From: CAVQBJ01 sp963710725 | GTDB taxonomy: Bacteria; Actinomycetota; Thermoleophilia; Solirubrobacterales; Solirubrobacteraceae | Direction of reading: 5' to 3' | DNA length: 64,000 nucleotides | NCBI GenBank assembly: GCA_963710725.1 | Contig: CAVQBJ010000001.1 | Span: 434,001 to 498,000, forward strand | Shown here: piece by piece, positions 35,805 through 47,556 of the stretch | Layout: each line of letters opens with the position of its first letter | How positions within the stretch are numbered: position 1 is the stretch's first letter | Notes under the pieces: model-generated | Database searches by the model: none | What the model saw: the letters and a program-made list of their open reading frames with translations, nothing else | What the model was told of the DNA's origin: nothing | Translations under genes and position numbers: made by a program

Positions 35805-36437
35805 ATGCCGATCGCCCCCTTCGCCCCCCGCCCGGTTCCGCACGACGTCGAGGTGCGGCGCGCGCGCCTCGCCGTGGCCGCGGCCGTCGTCGGCATCGCG
35901 GCGGCCATCCTCGCCTACGCGATCTCGCCCTCGATCCGCCACGCCGTCGGCCACGCCGCGCGCGGCGTCGGCCACGCCGTCGCCCGGGTCGCCGACCGCG
36001 TGTTCCCCGACCACACGGTGTCGGCGCCGGCCCTGCCGACCGAGACGCTGAGCGGCGCTACGGTCACGCTGAAGACGCTGCACGGGCATCCCGCGCTGAT
36101 CACGTTCTGGTCGCCGTCGTGCGCCGCCTGCGCCCAGAGCGCCGCGGCCGTCGAGGCCTTCGCGCGCAGCGCCGCGCCCTACCGGATCGTCGGCGTGGCC
36201 GACGGCGGCACCCGCCCGGCCGCGCTTCGCTTCCTACAGGTCCACGGCTGGACGTTCACGAACCTGCGTGACGGCGACGGCTCGGTCTCCCGCCGCTACG
36301 GGGCGAAGGCGGCGTCCGCGCTCCCGCTGACGATCGTGATCGACTCTTCCGGGCACATCAAGGCGACCCTGCGCGGCCCGCGCACCGCCGCGCAGTTGAA
36401 CGCCGCGCTCACCGCGAAGTACAACGACACCAAGTGA
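35805..36437 (+). CDS. Membrane-anchored thioredoxin-like (TlpA/ResA-type) protein
   Basis: 210 residues. A single N-terminal membrane helix (LAVAAAVVGIAAAILAYAI, about 22-40) is followed by an extracytoplasmic thioredoxin fold: LITFWSPSCAACAQS with CAAC at about 104-107 and the cis-Pro loop SALPLTIVIDSSGHI. This family reduces disulphides outside the membrane, for example in cytochrome c maturation. Its TGA overlaps the GTG of the next gene (GTGA), so they are coupled. Confidence 0.88.
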   Translation: MPIAPFAPRPVPHDVEVRRARLAVAAAVVGIAAAILAYAISPSIRHAVGHAARGVGHAVARVADRVFPDHTVSAPALPTETLSGATVTLKTLHGHPALITFWSPSCAACAQSAAAVEAFARSAAPYRIVGVADGGTRPAALRFLQVHGWTFTNLRDGDGSVSRRYGAKAASALPLTIVIDSSGHIKATLRGPRTAAQLNAALTAKYNDTK

Positions 36438-37627
36438 CGCCGGCCCGCCCCCGTAGGACTCGCGCGCCAGGGCGACGGCGCCCGCGCTCGCCGCGGGGCA
36501 CCGCCGGGCGCGCCGGCCTGCGTGAGCGAGGGTCGACGGCGTCGCGCGGCCTACGTGAGCGAGGGTCGAGGGCGTCGCGCGGCCTGCTGGCCGCCGTCGT
36601 CCTGGCCGCCGTCGGCGTCACCGGCTGCGGCAGCGCCTCGCCGGCTCCGCCCGCCGCCGCGAGCAGTCCGGCCGCGGCCGCGAGCGGCTCACTCGGCGCG
36701 CCGGCGCTCGCGCACCGCACGACGGTGACGCTCGTCCTGGACTTCGTCCCGAACGCCGTGCACGCCGGCATCTACCGCGCGATCGCCGCCGGCTACTACA
36801 ACCGGCTGAACATCGCGCTGCGCGTCGTGCAGCCGACGAGCACGAGCGACACGCTGCGGCTCATCGACGCCGGCCGTGCGCAGTTCGGCCTCGCCGACGG
36901 GCTCGACATCGCCCAGCTCATCGCCGCCGGTGGCGATGCCCAGTCGATCATGGCCATCACCCAGCGGCCGCTCGGCGGGCTGATCGCGCTCGCCTCCGAG
37001 CACCTCACGTCCCCGCGCGAGCTGCAGGGCCGCACCGTCGGCATCACCGGCGTGCCCTCCGATGCGGCCGTGCTCGACACCGAGGTGAGTGCGGCCGGCG
37101 GCCGGCCGGCGAGCGTGCGCGTCGTCAACGTCGGTTTCAACGGCGGGACGGCGCTCGCCTCCGGGCGCCTGGCCGCCTTCACCGGATACTGGCCGGACGA
37201 CGGTGTGCAGCTGCAGGTGGCCGGCCACCCGATCACCGTGTTCGCGCTCGACGACTACGGCGGTCCGCGCTACCCCGGCCTGGAGGCCTTCACGACGCGG
37301 CACCTGCTCGGCGGCGACCCGGCGCTCGCGCGGGCGTTCCTGGCCGCGACGGTGCGCGGCTATGAGGACACGATCGCCGATCCGGCACGCAGCGTGGACG
37401 AGCTGCTCGCGCTCAACCCGGGGCTCTCGCGGGCGCTCACGACGGCGTCGCTGCACGCCTACCTGCCGCTGTTCGACGCGAGCGGGAGCGTGCCGGTCGG
37501 CACGTTGTCCGCGTCGCATCTGGGCGCGCTGTCGGCGTGGATGGTCGCGCACGGGCTCATCCCGCGGGCGATCAGCCCGTCGCGCTTCGCGACGAACGCG
37601 TTCCTGCCGGCCGCCGGCCGCCCGTAA
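36434..37627 (+). CDS. THI5/NMT1-like ABC transporter substrate-binding lipoprotein
   Basis: 397 residues. A long Arg-rich start (about 50 residues) leads to a signal helix (LLAAVVLAAVGVTGC) with a lipobox Cys at about residue 65. The binding protein begins TVTLVLDFVPNAVHAGIYRAIAAGYY, the typical opening of THI5/ThiY-type proteins that bind pyrimidine or riboflavin-related precursors, then ADGLDIAQLIAAG and VGITGVPSDAAVLDT. No permease or ATPase gene lies next to it. Coupled to the thioredoxin-like gene by a GTGA overlap. Confidence 0.87.
   Translation: MTPARPRRTRAPGRRRPRSPRGTAGRAGLRERGSTASRGLRERGSRASRGLLAAVVLAAVGVTGCGSASPAPPAAASSPAAAASGSLGAPALAHRTTVTLVLDFVPNAVHAGIYRAIAAGYYNRLNIALRVVQPTSTSDTLRLIDAGRAQFGLADGLDIAQLIAAGGDAQSIMAITQRPLGGLIALASEHLTSPRELQGRTVGITGVPSDAAVLDTEVSAAGGRPASVRVVNVGFNGGTALASGRLAAFTGYWPDDGVQLQVAGHPITVFALDDYGGPRYPGLEAFTTRHLLGGDPALARAFLAATVRGYEDTIADPARSVDELLALNPGLSRALTTASLHAYLPLFDASGSVPVGTLSASHLGALSAWMVAHGLIPRAISPSRFATNAFLPAAGRP
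36515..36580 (+). repeat. 33-base tandem repeat at the start of the THI5-like gene
   Basis: Two adjacent copies (36515-36547 and 36548-36580) differ at two positions. They code an 11-residue unit, GLRERGSTASR then GLRERGSRASR, just before the signal helix. Confidence 0.9.
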
Positions 37628-37630
37628 GAT
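37625..37630 (+). promoter_or_regulatory. -10-like box before the COG0392 gene
   Basis: TAAGAT overlaps the stop of the preceding gene and lies eight bases before the ATG at 37639; no Shine-Dalgarno sequence is seen. Confidence 0.35.
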
Positions 37631-37638
37631 CCGCCCGG

Positions 37639-38745
37639 ATGGCCACGCCGCAGCTCGTCGTCACGCCGCCGGAGCGGCACGTCCACGTCCGGCGCCTCGT
37701 CATCGGCGCACTCGTCATCGTCGTGATCGGCGCCGCCGCGACGCTCTTCGGCTGGGACCTCACCGGCTGGGTCAAGCACATCTGGAACACGGTCAAGGCG
37801 ATTCCGATCGGCACCCTGATCGTCGCGATCGTGCTGATCACGCTGCAGACGGGCACGACCGCGTACGCGTGGTGGTGGATCCTGCGCTTCGGCTATCCGA
37901 AGGCGGTCATCCCCTGGGTGCAGGTCTTCGCGTGCTATGCGGCGGCGGTGGCACTCAACTGGGTCGTGCCGGCGAACCTCGGCACGCTCGCGATGCTGAT
38001 GATGTTCACCACGATCATCGCCGGCGCCACCTTCGCCGGCGTACTGGCCGGCATGGCCGTCCAGAAGATCTACTACACGCTCATCGGAGCGGCCGTCTAC
38101 GTGTACCTGTTCCTCAGCGTCGGCGGTTCCTTCGACCTGCAGTTCGGCTTCGTCTCGGCTCATCCGTGGGCCACGCTGATCCTCGTCGCCGGCCTGGCGG
38201 CGCTGCTGTTCCTCGTCGGGCGGATCCTGAGGGAGCGGCTGCGCAAGTGGTGGGAGCAGGCGCAGGTCGGCGCCCAGATCCTCGTGCATCCGCGCGCCTA
38301 CCTCGGACGCGTGCTCGTTCCCGAGCTGATCAGCTACGCGGCCTACCTCGGCGTGATCGCCGTGTTCCTGGCCGCCTACAACATCCCGGTCAGCTTCCAC
38401 ACGATCGCGCGGGTGGTGGCGGGCAACTCGATCGCCAACACGACGGCGGTGACGCCCGGCGGCGCCGGCGTCACCCAGGCCTTCAACGTCGCCTCGCTGA
38501 AGGGCATCACGAGCGCCTCGAACGCGACCGCCTACTCGGTGGCCCAGCAGCTCGTGGTCACCGTGTGGAGCATCCTGCTGGCCATCGCGCTGCTCGTGCG
38601 GGCCTTCGGCTGGTCGGGCGGGCGGACGCTCGTCTCGCAGTCCTACAGCGAGGCGCGCACGAAGACCGCCGATCAGAAGGCCGCGCGCAAGGCCAAGCGC
38701 GAGGCCAAGCACCACGACCAGACCGCGGAGGACGCGGCGACGTAG
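37639..38745 (+). CDS. COG0392/LPG-synthase-TM-like integral membrane protein
   Basis: 368 residues with about eight membrane helices and a Lys/Arg/Ala-rich tail (ADQKAARKAKREAKHHDQ). The pattern LNWVVPANLG, VVAGNSIANTTAVTPGGAGVTQA matches the flippase-like domain (UPF0104/COG0392) found in MprF and in many actinobacterial envelope proteins of unknown substrate. It follows the THI5-like gene by 11 bases, so it may be in the same operon or start from its own -10 box. Confidence 0.87.
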   Translation: MATPQLVVTPPERHVHVRRLVIGALVIVVIGAAATLFGWDLTGWVKHIWNTVKAIPIGTLIVAIVLITLQTGTTAYAWWWILRFGYPKAVIPWVQVFACYAAAVALNWVVPANLGTLAMLMMFTTIIAGATFAGVLAGMAVQKIYYTLIGAAVYVYLFLSVGGSFDLQFGFVSAHPWATLILVAGLAALLFLVGRILRERLRKWWEQAQVGAQILVHPRAYLGRVLVPELISYAAYLGVIAVFLAAYNIPVSFHTIARVVAGNSIANTTAVTPGGAGVTQAFNVASLKGITSASNATAYSVAQQLVVTVWSILLAIALLVRAFGWSGGRTLVSQSYSEARTKTADQKAARKAKREAKHHDQTAEDAAT

Positions 38746-38809
38746 GGCCGCCTTCGGGGTGGGGAGTGGGCGCTGAGCAGGGACGATGCGTGCCCTCCGC
38801 AGCGGCGGC

Positions 38810-38815
38810 TACGTT
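38810..38815 (+). promoter_or_regulatory. -10-like box of recQ
   Basis: TACGTT lies seven bases before the ATG; no ribosome-binding site, so a leaderless transcript is plausible. Confidence 0.4.
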
Positions 38816-38822
38816 GGTGGGC

Positions 38823-40913
<2,091 letters not shown>

Positions 40914-41009
40914 CCTCGCGTCGCGAGCTACCGCGGCGGTCGGCTCACCCTTGTCGAGCGAGCTGCGGCCGTCTCAAGGGTTGCCCCGCCGCCGCCGATC
41001 CCTCGACTC

Positions 41010-42377
41010 ATGGAGCAGATCGAGCTCTCCGGCGTCATAGGTGCGCTTTCCTACGCACTCGATGTGGTCGGGGGACAGCGCCCGGGCCACGCGGTCCGCA
41101 CCTGCCTGATCGGGATGCGTCTGGCCGAGGAGCTCGATCTCGACGCCGCCGAGCGCTCGGATCTGTTCTACGCGCTGCTGCTCAAGGACGCCGGTTGCTC
41201 GGCTAACGCGAACGCCATGGCCACGGTGCTCGCGACCGACGACCGCGCGGCCAAGGCGTCGATGACGCTCGTCGACTGGACGGACCGCCGCGCGTCGTTC
41301 CTCTGGGCGCTGCGGACGGTGGCCTCCGGCGCCGGGCCGCGGCGGCGCGTCGCGGCGCTGTGGCGTCTGCGCGGCGAGGGCCCGGTCACGCGAGGGTTCA
41401 TGGAGGCACGCTGCGATCGCGGTGCCGAGATCGCCCGCATGCTGTTCCTCTCGGAGGAGACCGCCTCCGCGATCCACGGCCTCGCCGAGCGCTGGGATGG
41501 GCAAGGCGTGCCCGACGGCCTGTGCGGCGAGGAGATCCCGCTCGCCGCCCGCATCCTGTGTCTCGCGCAGACGGTCGAGGCGTTCCACGCCGACGGAGGC
41601 GTCAAGGCGGCACGCTCGGTGGCCAAGCGACGGCGCGGCCGATGGTTCGACCCCACCCTCGTCGATGCCTTCCTGCGCTTCTGCGGTGATCGGGACTTCT
41701 GGGGCGCGCTGGAGGCGCCGGACGTCTCCAAGTGGGAGCCGCCCGACCTCGCGCTCGTCTGCGACGACGACCGTCTCGATCGCATCGCCCAAGCCTTCGC
41801 GCGGGTGATCGACGCCAAGTCGCCGTTCACGGCCCGTCACTCTCAGCGCGTGGCCGAGATCGCCGACGGGGTGGCCGAGGTGCTCGGCTTCGACGCCGAC
41901 GAGCGGCGGATCCTGCGACGCGCCGCGCTTCTGCACGACATCGGCAAGCTGGCGATCTCGAATCGGATCCTCGACAAGCCGGGCAAGCTGACCGATGAGG
42001 AGTTCCGCGAAGTGCAGTCCCACCCGGTGCACTCGCTGCACATCCTCCAGCGCGCGCCCTGTTTCAGGGAGTTGGCCGATCTCGCGGCCAACCACCACGA
42101 GCGGCTCGACGGCAGCGGCTACCCCCGCGCGCTCGGCGCCGACGCCCTCGACCTGCCGATGCGAGTGCTCGCGGTCGCCGACGTGTACGAGGCCCTCACC
42201 GCCGACCGGCCCTACCGAGGGTCGCTCACGGCCGACGAGGCGCTCGCCATCATCGACCGGGACGTCCCCCACCGGCTGGACCTCACGGCCAGGAACGCGC
42301 TGAAGGCGCTCGTCAGTCGCTCGCCCGGCCGCCTGGCGGGCTCTGAAGAGACGTCGAGCAGCGCCCGCGCCGCCTAG
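41010..42377 (+). CDS. HD-GYP-domain protein with a degenerate first HD-GYP half
   Basis: 455 residues. The C-terminal half is an intact HD-GYP domain: RHSQRVAEIA, LLHDIGK (HD at 309-310), and HHERLDGSGYP (362-372), expected to hydrolyse cyclic-di-GMP or a related dinucleotide. The first half has the same layout with key residues lost: GHAVRTCLIG, LLLKDAGC (57-63) where HDIGK is expected, and ERWDGQGVPDGL (160-171) in the GYP position. It looks like an internal duplication in which one half became regulatory. It stands alone downstream of recQ. Confidence 0.92.
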   Translation: MEQIELSGVIGALSYALDVVGGQRPGHAVRTCLIGMRLAEELDLDAAERSDLFYALLLKDAGCSANANAMATVLATDDRAAKASMTLVDWTDRRASFLWALRTVASGAGPRRRVAALWRLRGEGPVTRGFMEARCDRGAEIARMLFLSEETASAIHGLAERWDGQGVPDGLCGEEIPLAARILCLAQTVEAFHADGGVKAARSVAKRRRGRWFDPTLVDAFLRFCGDRDFWGALEAPDVSKWEPPDLALVCDDDRLDRIAQAFARVIDAKSPFTARHSQRVAEIADGVAEVLGFDADERRILRRAALLHDIGKLAISNRILDKPGKLTDEEFREVQSHPVHSLHILQRAPCFRELADLAANHHERLDGSGYPRALGADALDLPMRVLAVADVYEALTADRPYRGSLTADEALAIIDRDVPHRLDLTARNALKALVSRSPGRLAGSEETSSSARAA

Positions 42378-42465
42378 AGGGTGCGGTGATGGCGTCATCG
42401 ATCATCGGTCTGCCTGGGCCGGACAACGTGGACACCGCACACGATCGTGCCGATAATCACTAAGC

Positions 42466-42720
42466 ATGTCGCGACGTAAGGCCACGCCCAAGCCCGACAC
42501 TCCGCCGCCGGAAGCGACCGCTCGGCCCGACGCTCCGACGGTCCTGCCCGGCATCAGCGCGATCGATCTCGACTTGATCGAGGACGCGCTGTCGCGATCG
42601 GTGCCCAAGGCTCCGGCGCGGCGCAGCGTCCGATCCCGCACACCGCGGCCGGCGCCGGGCCGCACCCCGGCGCGCGGGCGGGCCCGTCGGCCGGGCGGCG
42701 GCACCGCCGACTCGGCCTGA
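42466..42720 (+). CDS. Small basic hypothetical protein
   Basis: 84 residues, Pro/Arg/Ala-rich at both ends with a short acidic helix between (SAIDLDLIEDALSRSV). Low complexity makes the prediction weak. A GATAAT box eight bases before the ATG is the main support. An overlapping open frame on the opposite strand has no better case. Confidence 0.45.
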   Translation: MSRRKATPKPDTPPPEATARPDAPTVLPGISAIDLDLIEDALSRSVPKAPARRSVRSRTPRPAPGRTPARGRARRPGGGTADSA

Positions 42721-42779
42721 TCGCCGGCGCCGCTCGGCGCGGCGAACGGACCGTCGGCGCCGGTTGACGAGCCGCGTCA

Positions 42780-42785
42780 TAGACT
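42780..42785 (+). promoter_or_regulatory. -10-like box of pepT
   Basis: TAGACT lies seven bases before the ATG with no Shine-Dalgarno sequence. A TTGACG at 42764 is too close to serve as its -35. Confidence 0.4.
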
Positions 42786-42792
42786 GGCGGCC

Positions 42793-44112
<1,320 letters not shown>

Positions 44113-44233
44113 CGACGCACGCCATACGGGTGACTCCTCTCGCCGTGGCGATGAGGCGACCGTAGCCCCGGGGCGGGTCGATGCCAGTGCCATCTGCGGC
44201 CCACGCGCGTCTTCGCCACCGGCGACGCTCGGC

Positions 44234-45166
44234 GTGAGGGGCCCGCTCGACCGGGCCCGGGCTCCGGCGGCGCCCCTCGGCGCGCGGCTGTACGAGTCCC
44301 ACTACCTGACGGCGGTCGCGCCCGGCGGCGGTCGCGCGGTCTGGCTGCGCTACACGGCGAACAAGGAGTGCGGTGAGCCGGCGCGCGGCACGCTCTGGTG
44401 CACGCTGTTCGCGGCCGCCGCCGGACCGATTGCGCGCCGCGGCGCCTCGGCGCGCCCGCTCGGGGCTCCACCCGCCGGCGGCTGGGCGCGAATCGACGGC
44501 GCGACGATCGCGCCAGGGCGCGCCGAGGGCGCGCTCGAAGACTGCACGTGGTCGGTCAGCTGGCGCGCCGACGCGCCGGCGCTGCCCTACCTCCCCCGGC
44601 CCGGTTTCTACGACCGCCCGCTGCCGCGGTCCAACGGCGTCGCGCTCGCCCCGGCCGCCACGTTCGACGGGCGGCTCGAGATCGCCGGCGAGCATGTCGA
44701 GCTCCGCGGCTGGCGCGGCATGGTCGGCCACAACTGGGGGGTCGACCACGCCGACCGCTGGATCTGGCTGCACGCGACCGGTCTCGGCGATCGCGACCCC
44801 GACGGGTGGCTCGACCTCATCCTCGCTCGCGTGCGCGTGGGCGGGCGCCTGTCTCCGTGGCTGCCGGCGGGCGGCCTGTGCCTGGACGGCGCGCTGCATC
44901 GCGTGAAGCTCGGTCGCGACGCGCGCGGCCTGCGCGTGGAGAGCGACGCCGAGACGCTCACCGTCGCGCTGCCGCGGCTGCCCGGCGGCGGCCTCGAGAT
45001 CGTGGCGAGCTCGCCGGCGGCGAGCGCGGTGCACTGGGACTACGCCAGCCCCGGCGGCGGCGGGCGACAGGTGCGCAACTGCTCGATCGCCTCGGCGCGG
45101 TTCGCGCTCGGCGGCGGGGAGCCGATCGAGATCGAGGGGTCGGTCGCGGTCGAGATCGGGGGGTAG
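44234..45166 (+). CDS. AttH/CrtC-like lipocalin-fold protein
   Basis: 310 residues from GTG. Beta-rich throughout; the segment GMVGHNWGVDHADRWIWLH in the middle is like that of hydroxyneurosporene synthase (CrtC)/AttH-type proteins, which hydrate or bind hydrophobic polyenes and lipids. WSVSW and GFYDRPLPRSNG in the first half fit the same fold. No carotenoid genes are nearby, so only the fold is claimed. No signal peptide. Confidence 0.7.
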   Translation: MRGPLDRARAPAAPLGARLYESHYLTAVAPGGGRAVWLRYTANKECGEPARGTLWCTLFAAAAGPIARRGASARPLGAPPAGGWARIDGATIAPGRAEGALEDCTWSVSWRADAPALPYLPRPGFYDRPLPRSNGVALAPAATFDGRLEIAGEHVELRGWRGMVGHNWGVDHADRWIWLHATGLGDRDPDGWLDLILARVRVGGRLSPWLPAGGLCLDGALHRVKLGRDARGLRVESDAETLTVALPRLPGGGLEIVASSPAASAVHWDYASPGGGGRQVRNCSIASARFALGGGEPIEIEGSVAVEIGG

Positions 45167-45194
45167 GGGCCCGAGACCGCGGGGCCGGCCGCGA

Positions 45195-45599
45195 TCAGGC
45201 CGACAGCGACGCGGCTCGGCGCTCTCGCTGCATGCGCGCAAGCCGTCCGCCGGCCGCGCTCAGGCACATGCCGACGATCGCTGTGACCACCACCAGGAAC
45301 GGCGGGAAGCTGCCGAGCGAGACCTTCGCGTGGGTGCCGATGATCGCGTGGGTCACCAGCAGGGCCACCCCGTAGATCGCACCGGCGACGAGGCCGCGGT
45401 CGGCCCCGCCCCAGCCGTCACGATGCTCGAAGCCGGCGACGACCGCGCCGACCGCGAGCAGCACCGAGTAGGCCCAGTAGGCGCCGCCGGAGACGCCGAC
45501 GAGGATCCCGGCGATGACGCCGGCCACGGCGGGGACGACACCGCCCAGGGTGATCTGAGCGGGTAACGGGCGGTCGCGCAGCAGCATCGGCTCGTACAT
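45195..45599 (-). CDS. Four-helix integral membrane protein
   Basis: 134 residues with four hydrophobic segments (about 17-36, 44-60, 71-86 and 97-115) and an Arg-rich cytoplasmic tail. Family not recognised. GGGAGGAG lies just upstream of the ATG, a strong ribosome-binding site. Confidence 0.82.
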   Translation of the reverse strand: MYEPMLLRDRPLPAQITLGGVVPAVAGVIAGILVGVSGGAYWAYSVLLAVGAVVAGFEHRDGWGGADRGLVAGAIYGVALLVTHAIIGTHAKVSLGSFPPFLVVVTAIVGMCLSAAGGRLARMQRERRAASLSA

Positions 45600-45672
45600 C
45601 TGACTCCTCCCGGGGGACGTGCCCGTTGACTCTACGCCTGCGCCGATGCCGCGTGTGCAGCCCGCCGGGGCG

Positions 45673-47391
45673 TCACGGCGCGATGGCCCCGCTTGAGGAG
45701 ATGCGGTAGCGGTCGGCGCCGAAGTCCTCGCGCGACAGCGTGGCCACCAGCCGGTCGGCGCCGTGCGTGCGATCCAGCCGCGGCAGGCCGCCGCCGGTGA
45801 GGCGAATCGGGAAGAGGCGCCCGCTCAGCACGCGGCCCGTGGCGACGTTCAGCGTGACGTGCAGGACGGCGCTCTCGGAGAGCAGCCCACCGAGGCCGAG
45901 GTCGTGCCAGCTGGCGAAGTTGCCGAGCGAGTAGGCGATCATGTGGTGGCGGTAGCGCTCGATCCCCCGCAGGACATGGGGCCCCGAGCCGACGACGATC
46001 GAGGCGCCGGCGTTGATCACCGCGTGCGCGAACGCGCGCGAGTTGCCACGGTTCTCGCCGAAGTCGTACTCGGTGCCGTACGGCACGTGGTCGTGCGCGC
46101 CGCCCTCGGCGCCGGCGTGGATGACGACGATGACGATCGCGGCCTTGCGCTTGGCGCGGCGCACGAGCGTCTCGGCCCGGGGGATGTCGAGCAGGTTGTT
46201 CGCCCACGAGTACGGCGCGAAGCCGATGATGGCGACCCGGACGCCGTGCACGCGCAGCGTCGTGGTCTCACCGGCGAGCCCGTCGTGGGCGAGGCCGGCG
46301 CGGTGCAGCGCCGCGAGCGTCTGGGCCTGGCCGCTCGCACCGAAGTCGTAGGAGTGGTTGTTGGCCAGGTTCATGACCGTGAAGCCCGACGCCCGCAGCC
46401 CGCCGGCATAGCTCGGCGGAGCCTGGAAGGCGAAGCAGTTCCCGCCGCCGATGCGTGCGCACTTCGAGACGCCGCCGGTCGAGAGGGTGCCCTCGAGGTT
46501 GCCGAGCGTGAGGTCGGCCTTGCGCAGGGTGGGACGCACCGGGGCGAGGGCCCGCGCCAGGCCGCCGGGGGGAAGGCCCGAGGCCGAGTTGAAGGCGATG
46601 TCGCCGACCCAGTTGAGGGTGATGGTGGATTGGCGGGGGTGGGGGAGCGCGTGGCCCGCCAGAACGCCTGAAAGTGGCACGTCGCACACCGGGCCGGTGG
46701 CGCCCGTGGGGCCGCTGGCGCCCGTGGGGCCGCTGGCGCCCGTGGGGCCGGTGGGGCCGGTCGAGCCCGTGGCGCCGGTCGGACCCGTGCTGCCCGTGGG
46801 ACCGGTCGGCCCCGTGATGTCGGTGACGTCGCTGGTCGCGGTGGCGATGGCGGCGGTGGGCGGGCTACTGACGACTGTCGAGCCGGGCGGCCCGGCGGCG
46901 CCCGTGGCGCCGCCGGTGCTTGTCTGACACACACAGGCACGGACTATCTGGCCGGTCCCGTCGGTGACGCCGAAGGGAGCGGCCTGGGCCCCCGCGGCGC
47001 CCGAGGGGCCGGAGGCACCGCTGGGCCCGGCCGGGCCGGTGGCGCCGGTGGGGCCAGTCGGGCACGGGATGCACAGCAGGCGCGGGACGCCGGTCGCGGC
47101 ACTCGCGTACAAGGCCGTGTCCACGGGGCAGAATTGGCAATCGATGCTCGGCTGCGTCGGACCGGTGACGGTGGTCACGCCCGTGGGCCCGGTGACCGCG
47201 GGCGGGCACGAGGGGAGGACAGCGCCCGTCACACCGATCGGAGTTTCTGCCTGCTCGGTGCGCGGCCCGTGCGCGCTGGCCGCAGTCGCCCAGACGGCCA
47301 TCCCCGCGACGGCGAGAGCGAGCAGAGCGCGCAGCGCTGTCGCCGTCCGGGCGGTAGGCGAACCGGCGGGCTGCGGCGCTGGCCCTCGCAT
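45673..47391 (-). CDS. Secreted collagen-like/CapA (PGA_cap) fusion protein
   Basis: 572 residues. Signal peptide about 20-41. Two Gly-x-y collagen-like tracts follow (about 112-137 and 193-234, mostly GPT, GAT and GAS). Between them is a Cys-containing segment, and three paired Cys (CQFC, CIPC, CVC) stud the N-terminal half. From 256 to the end is a CapA-type metallophosphatase-like domain: WVGDIAFN, GNLEGTLS, NLANNHSYDFG (341-351), VVIHAGAE and GSGPHVLRGIERY (468-480). CapA/PgsA proteins act in poly-gamma-glutamate or capsule assembly. Leaderless-type start with TAGATT six bases upstream. Confidence 0.9.
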   Translation of the reverse strand: MRGPAPQPAGSPTARTATALRALLALAVAGMAVWATAASAHGPRTEQAETPIGVTGAVLPSCPPAVTGPTGVTTVTGPTQPSIDCQFCPVDTALYASAATGVPRLLCIPCPTGPTGATGPAGPSGASGPSGAAGAQAAPFGVTDGTGQIVRACVCQTSTGGATGAAGPPGSTVVSSPPTAAIATATSDVTDITGPTGPTGSTGPTGATGSTGPTGPTGASGPTGASGPTGATGPVCDVPLSGVLAGHALPHPRQSTITLNWVGDIAFNSASGLPPGGLARALAPVRPTLRKADLTLGNLEGTLSTGGVSKCARIGGGNCFAFQAPPSYAGGLRASGFTVMNLANNHSYDFGASGQAQTLAALHRAGLAHDGLAGETTTLRVHGVRVAIIGFAPYSWANNLLDIPRAETLVRRAKRKAAIVIVVIHAGAEGGAHDHVPYGTEYDFGENRGNSRAFAHAVINAGASIVVGSGPHVLRGIERYRHHMIAYSLGNFASWHDLGLGGLLSESAVLHVTLNVATGRVLSGRLFPIRLTGGGLPRLDRTHGADRLVATLSREDFGADRYRISSSGAIAP

Positions 47392-47397
47392 CGGTCG

Positions 47398-47403
47398 AAT
47401 CTA
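47398..47403 (-). promoter_or_regulatory. -10-like box of the collagen/CapA gene
   Basis: TAGATT on the - strand, six bases before the ATG. Confidence 0.4.
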
Positions 47404-47446
47404 TTGCATGGCGCCGCGCCGTGATGCGTGCTGACCCGTCGCGCGC

Positions 47447-47497
47447 GGGGGTGTATGCAGAAGGTATGAATTATTCACACCTTCGTCGTACACCCCC
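47447..47497. promoter_or_regulatory. 51-base nested palindrome, possible operator
   Basis: Outer arms GGGGGTGTA/TACACCCCC (47447-47455 and 47489-47497) enclose inner arms AAGGTATGAA/TTCACACCTT (47461-47470 and 47474-47483, one mismatch) around TTA. The core is AT-rich in a GC-rich genome. It lies between the collagen/CapA gene start and the soxR stop, which are about 165 bases apart. Confidence 0.6.
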
Positions 47498-47556
47498 GGC
47501 AGCGGAGGCCGCCACGCCGCCACGCCGCCCGCCCGAGCCGCGGTCCAGCCCGCGCG

